Shown here: in pieces, positions 61,746 to 64,000 of the stretch | How the letters are laid out: each line of letters starts with the position of its first letter | Position numbering within the stretch: position 1 is the first letter of the stretch | NCBI RefSeq assembly: GCF_000701345.1 | Contig: NZ_JNIJ01000008.1 | Coordinates: 1 to 64,000, forward strand | Length of the DNA stretch: 64,000 nucleotides | DNA from: Bradyrhizobium sp. URHD0069 | Lineage (GTDB): Bacteria > Pseudomonadota > Alphaproteobacteria > Rhizobiales > Xanthobacteraceae | Reading direction: 5' to 3' | Notes under the pieces: model-generated | The model's database searches: none | Told to the model about the DNA's origin: nothing | What the model saw: only the letters and a program-made list of their open reading frames with translations | Program-made: the position numbers and the translations under genes

Positions 61746-62570
61746 ATGAGCGATCGCGACCAAAAGCAGCAGTTCCGGCGCGCCGGCAAGGCACCCGACA
61801 AGGGCCGCGGGTCAGGCCGCCGGCCGGTCCGGCGCGACCGCGACGCAAACCCTGACGGTCCGGCCATTCTGTATGGCTGGCATACGGTAGCGGCGGCGCT
61901 GGCCAATCCGCAGCGGCAGATTCGCAAGCTGTGGGTTACGGAAAACGCTGCCCGACGGCTTGCCGACGACAAAATCGACACCCGGGTGACGCCGGAAATC
62001 GTGCGACCCAGCCTGATCGACCAGCGCCTCGGGCCGGACGCCGTGCATCAGGGCCTGCTGGCGGAAGCCGATCCCCTGCCCTCGCCGGATCTCGATATGC
62101 TTGAGCAACAAGGCATCGTGCTGGTGCTCGACCAGATCACCGATCCGCATAATGTCGGCGCGATCATGCGCTCGGCGGCGGCTTTCGCAGTCAAGGCGAT
62201 CGTCACCACCGCGCGCCACAGCCCCGAAGCCACGGGCGTTTTGGCGAAATCCGCCTCCGGCGCGCTGGAGATGGTGCCGCTGGTTACGGTGCAAAATCTC
62301 GCGCGCGCGCTCACGGGCTTAAACGATCAGGGCTTCATGACGGTTGGGCTCGACAGCCAGGGCAGCGAAAATCTTGGCGCGGTCGCCTTGCGGCAACCCT
62401 TGGCATTGGTGCTCGGCGCCGAAGGCAAGGGCTTGCGGCAGTTGACGCGCGAGACCTGCAGCGTGGTGGCGCGGCTCGATATGCCCGGCGAAATCAAGAG
62501 CCTCAACGTGTCGAACGCCGCGGTGCTGGCGCTCTATATCGGCGCGGTCCGGCTCGGCCTGATGGGCTGA
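61746..62570 (+). CDS. rlmB: 23S rRNA (guanosine-2'-O)-methyltransferase RlmB (TrmH/SpoU family)
   Basis: 274 residues. An N-terminal basic tail (about 1-35) precedes the substrate-binding domain (LYGWHTVAAALANPQRQIRK) and the SPOUT catalytic domain with the three motifs: LDQITDPHNVGAIMRSAAAF, LVLGAEGKGLRQLTRE and KSLNVSNAAVLALYI. The deep-trefoil-knot enzyme 2'-O-methylates a 23S rRNA guanosine (G2251 in E. coli) with AdoMet. Pairing with tRNA-Tyr fits the conserved chromosomal context of this group. Confidence 0.88.
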   Translation: MSDRDQKQQFRRAGKAPDKGRGSGRRPVRRDRDANPDGPAILYGWHTVAAALANPQRQIRKLWVTENAARRLADDKIDTRVTPEIVRPSLIDQRLGPDAVHQGLLAEADPLPSPDLDMLEQQGIVLVLDQITDPHNVGAIMRSAAAFAVKAIVTTARHSPEATGVLAKSASGALEMVPLVTVQNLARALTGLNDQGFMTVGLDSQGSENLGAVALRQPLALVLGAEGKGLRQLTRETCSVVARLDMPGEIKSLNVSNAAVLALYIGAVRLGLMG

Positions 62571-62630
62571 AACAGCAACCCGCTCGCATGATGCGAACGG
62601 GCGCTGATATCCAGGGTTAGGTTCCGGCGG

Positions 62631-63017
62631 TCAGTTGTAGCGTCGCAGCACGCGTTCGCGCTGACCGTAGTAGCGCGGCGCGCGGCGATAGCCATCCCAA
62701 CCGGGCAGCGCGCTTTCCTGATAGGTCGGGACCGGCGCCCAATTGCCCGGGCCGGTATAGGTCGGGCCCTGGTTGACGTAGTAATATTGACGCACCGGAT
62801 CGGGCAGCCGCTCACGGGCCCAGCCGCCACAGCCGATGTTGCAGCCTGTGTAGACCGGGGCCGGGGCAACGTAGACCTGAGGCTGCGCGCACGGGCTGCC
62901 ATAGCCGCAGGGCGAGCACGAGCTCTCGAACCATCCGCCACCGCACGCCATCGCGGGCACAGCGCTCGCGGTCACCACGGCAAGTGCCGCTACCAATCCT
63001 GAAATCGTCTGACGCAT
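62631..63017 (-). CDS. Small secreted Cys/Gly/Tyr-rich protein
   Basis: 128 residues from the ATG at 63017 (CAGGAGAG Shine-Dalgarno). Signal peptide about 1-24, cleaved after AMA. The mature part has many Cys in short groups (SSCSPCGYGSPC; CNIGCGG), and a Tyr/Pro-rich tail (QYYYVNQGPTYTGPGNW). Probably an exported structural or envelope protein with disulfides. No family recognised. The longer open frame upstream is not coding. Confidence 0.65.
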   Translation of the reverse strand: MRQTISGLVAALAVVTASAVPAMACGGGWFESSCSPCGYGSPCAQPQVYVAPAPVYTGCNIGCGGWARERLPDPVRQYYYVNQGPTYTGPGNWAPVPTYQESALPGWDGYRRAPRYYGQRERVLRRYN

Positions 63018-63069
63018 TATTCTCTCCTGTAAATTTGTTTTTGTTGGCGGGGCTTTAGCGTGGAAACTT

Positions 63070-63525
63070 CTAAGGCTGTCGATGCGGAAAATCCTGCGGC
63101 TTGCCGAAATCGCGGTCTTGCGGCGCGACGATGATCGGCGGCGGATAAAACGGCACCTCGGCCTGCGCCGGCGGAGTGGATTGCGCAGACCATGATTGGT
63201 GATAGCTCTCCGCGGGCTGCGGCAGCCTGCGGTTGGCCGGCGGTTCGATTTCGAGACGCCCGTAGCCCGGCACGTGCCCGGCGCTCGGATAGTAATGACC
63301 GACGTTCGGCACGGGATCGACGTAGCGGCCGCCATAGATCGTGGGCTGCACTTGCTCGCCCTTGCCAAGACCCCACGCGCCTTCAACGACTGCGTAAGAT
63401 GCATCAACGCCGTTAATGATGATGGGCACGCCAGGGCGACCTGGAATCACGATATCGAAGCCGCCGCCAGCCAAAGCCGGCAGGGTCGTGCCGATCAAAA
63501 TTGCCAGTGCGAGTCCGCCGCGCAT
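63070..63525 (-). CDS. Secreted Pro/Gly/Tyr-rich protein
   Basis: 151 residues from the ATG at 63525. Signal peptide about 1-19 (MRGGLALAILIGTTLPALAG), then GGFDIVIPGRPGVPIIINGV and a Tyr/Pro-rich mature part with repeated short P-Y motifs. Common in Bradyrhizobium as a small exported protein of unknown role. It precedes the Cys-rich gene by 52 bases on the same strand, so the two may be co-transcribed. Bases 63526-63800 contain no gene. Confidence 0.6.
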   Translation of the reverse strand: MRGGLALAILIGTTLPALAGGGFDIVIPGRPGVPIIINGVDASYAVVEGAWGLGKGEQVQPTIYGGRYVDPVPNVGHYYPSAGHVPGYGRLEIEPPANRRLPQPAESYHQSWSAQSTPPAQAEVPFYPPPIIVAPQDRDFGKPQDFPHRQP

Positions 63526-63800
63526 GGTTTCGGTTCCGATTTCTCGCGTGTATTTCCGCAAAGGGTGCGCACCGGTTTTGCGATCAAAATACGCGCAACT
63601 CATAAAACAGAGCTTTTTCTTGCAACAAATCGGATTCCGCTCGCCGCAAGATGCTCCAGCGCAGCCTAACCGACGGCGCGCCGGCAAGGGTTAAATCCTC
63701 CGACCAAACTGCTGGTAAGGCTAACACGCAAGCATTCGCGCTCGTTCAATTGCAAGCGATCGCGATATGAAAACGTTAACGCCGCCCGGCGCGGGCGTAT

Positions 63801-64000
63801 TCAGGCGCCGCCCGCATTATCGCGAAACACTTCATCGAAAAGGCTTCGCATCGACGCCCAGGCGCGGCGGTCGGCCTGCTCGCTGTAGAGCGCGGTGCGC
63901 ATCATCGAGCCGTTGGCGGCGGGATTGGTGAAGCCGTGAAGCGTGTTGCCGTAGCTGATGACCTGCCAGTCCCGGACCTCGGCCGCGCGCATCTCGTCCT
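63801..64000 (-). CDS. Dienelactone-hydrolase family protein, C-terminal part (runs off the window)
   Basis: The last 66 or so residues of a minus-strand gene whose start lies beyond 64000. DWQVISYGNTLHGFTNPAAN carries the catalytic His region (HGFTNP) of dienelactone hydrolases, followed by the conserved YSEQADRRAWASM helix. The nucleophile Cys/Ser and Asp are outside the window. Confidence 0.75.
   Translation of the reverse strand, partial: DEMRAAEVRDWQVISYGNTLHGFTNPAANGSMMRTALYSEQADRRAWASMRSLFDEVFRDNAGGA

Noticed and set aside
1..64000. CRISPR arrays, rRNA genes and nodulation or nitrogen-fixation genes
   Set aside because: No regularly spaced repeats, no rRNA-like stretches and no nod/nif/fix products were seen.

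Overview
The window looks like the chromosome of a high-GC alphaproteobacterium of the Bradyrhizobium/Rhodopseudomonas type (Nitrobacteraceae). Signs are the ancestral-looking right end (tRNA-Gly, tRNA-Tyr, rlmB), the abundance of branched-chain-amino-acid-type (LIV) ABC transporters and CoxMSL-type molybdenum hydroxylases, a PicC/ACMSD-like decarboxylase, and many IS, MITE and group II intron relics. The genus is an inference from gene content, not a database match.

Layout. 1-7 kb: an IS110 transposase fragment, MITE copies, a four-gene operon (827-4837) encoding a membrane-anchored ClpB-like AAA+ ATPase, a Sel1-repeat protein and two membrane proteins, then a fatty-acid desaturase and a Coq4-like protein. 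7.4-9.1 kb: a large membrane protein with a probably frameshifted 3' end. 9.3-20.2 kb: catabolic module 1. A GntR regulator and an amidohydrolase-type decarboxylase on the minus strand diverge from a nine-gene plus-strand operon (livKHMGF, an alpha/beta hydrolase lacking its nucleophile serine, coxMSL). 20.3-28.2 kb: a decayed zone with a diverged MITE, frameshifted CapA and MBL-fold genes, a PEBP gene cut by a transposase remnant, a GDSL/RTX protein, two more MITEs, a secreted alpha/beta hydrolase and an internally deleted group II intron. 28.2-48.3 kb: catabolic module 2. Minus-strand coxMSL-livKHMGF-cyclase-HisD-like-SDR genes and a LysR regulator are followed by a divergent plus-strand set (luciferase-like monooxygenase, NodB-fold hydrolase, Gfo/Idh oxidoreductase) and a minus-strand operon (3-hydroxyisobutyrate-dehydrogenase-like, VOC protein, flavin-dependent monooxygenase, flavin reductase, TetR). 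48.4-49.1 kb: a transposase relic. 49.2-60.1 kb: an integrated element next to tRNA-Gly. 60.2-64 kb: core chromosome with tRNA-Gly, a tiny ORF with an exceptionally strong Shine-Dalgarno, a YCII protein, tRNA-Tyr, rlmB, two secreted small proteins and the end of a dienelactone-hydrolase gene.

The two catabolic modules are built alike (LIV importer plus three-subunit molybdenum hydroxylase plus hydrolases) but under different regulators (GntR versus LysR/TetR). This suggests uptake and initial hydroxylation of two different small, probably N-heteroaromatic, acids. Module 2 adds two flavin monooxygenases, a flavin reductase, a VOC protein and ring/amide hydrolases, which would suit ring opening.

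The most unusual part is the ~11 kb element at 49.2-60.1 kb. It carries a small terminase subunit, an AlpA/Xis-type regulator, a primase-polymerase/helicase (split by an amber codon), its own divergent DNA-polymerase sliding clamp, two serine recombinases and a tyrosine integrase beside tRNA-Gly, with no capsid, tail or large terminase genes. This is the gene logic of a phage satellite (PICI-like), here with an unexpected beta clamp.
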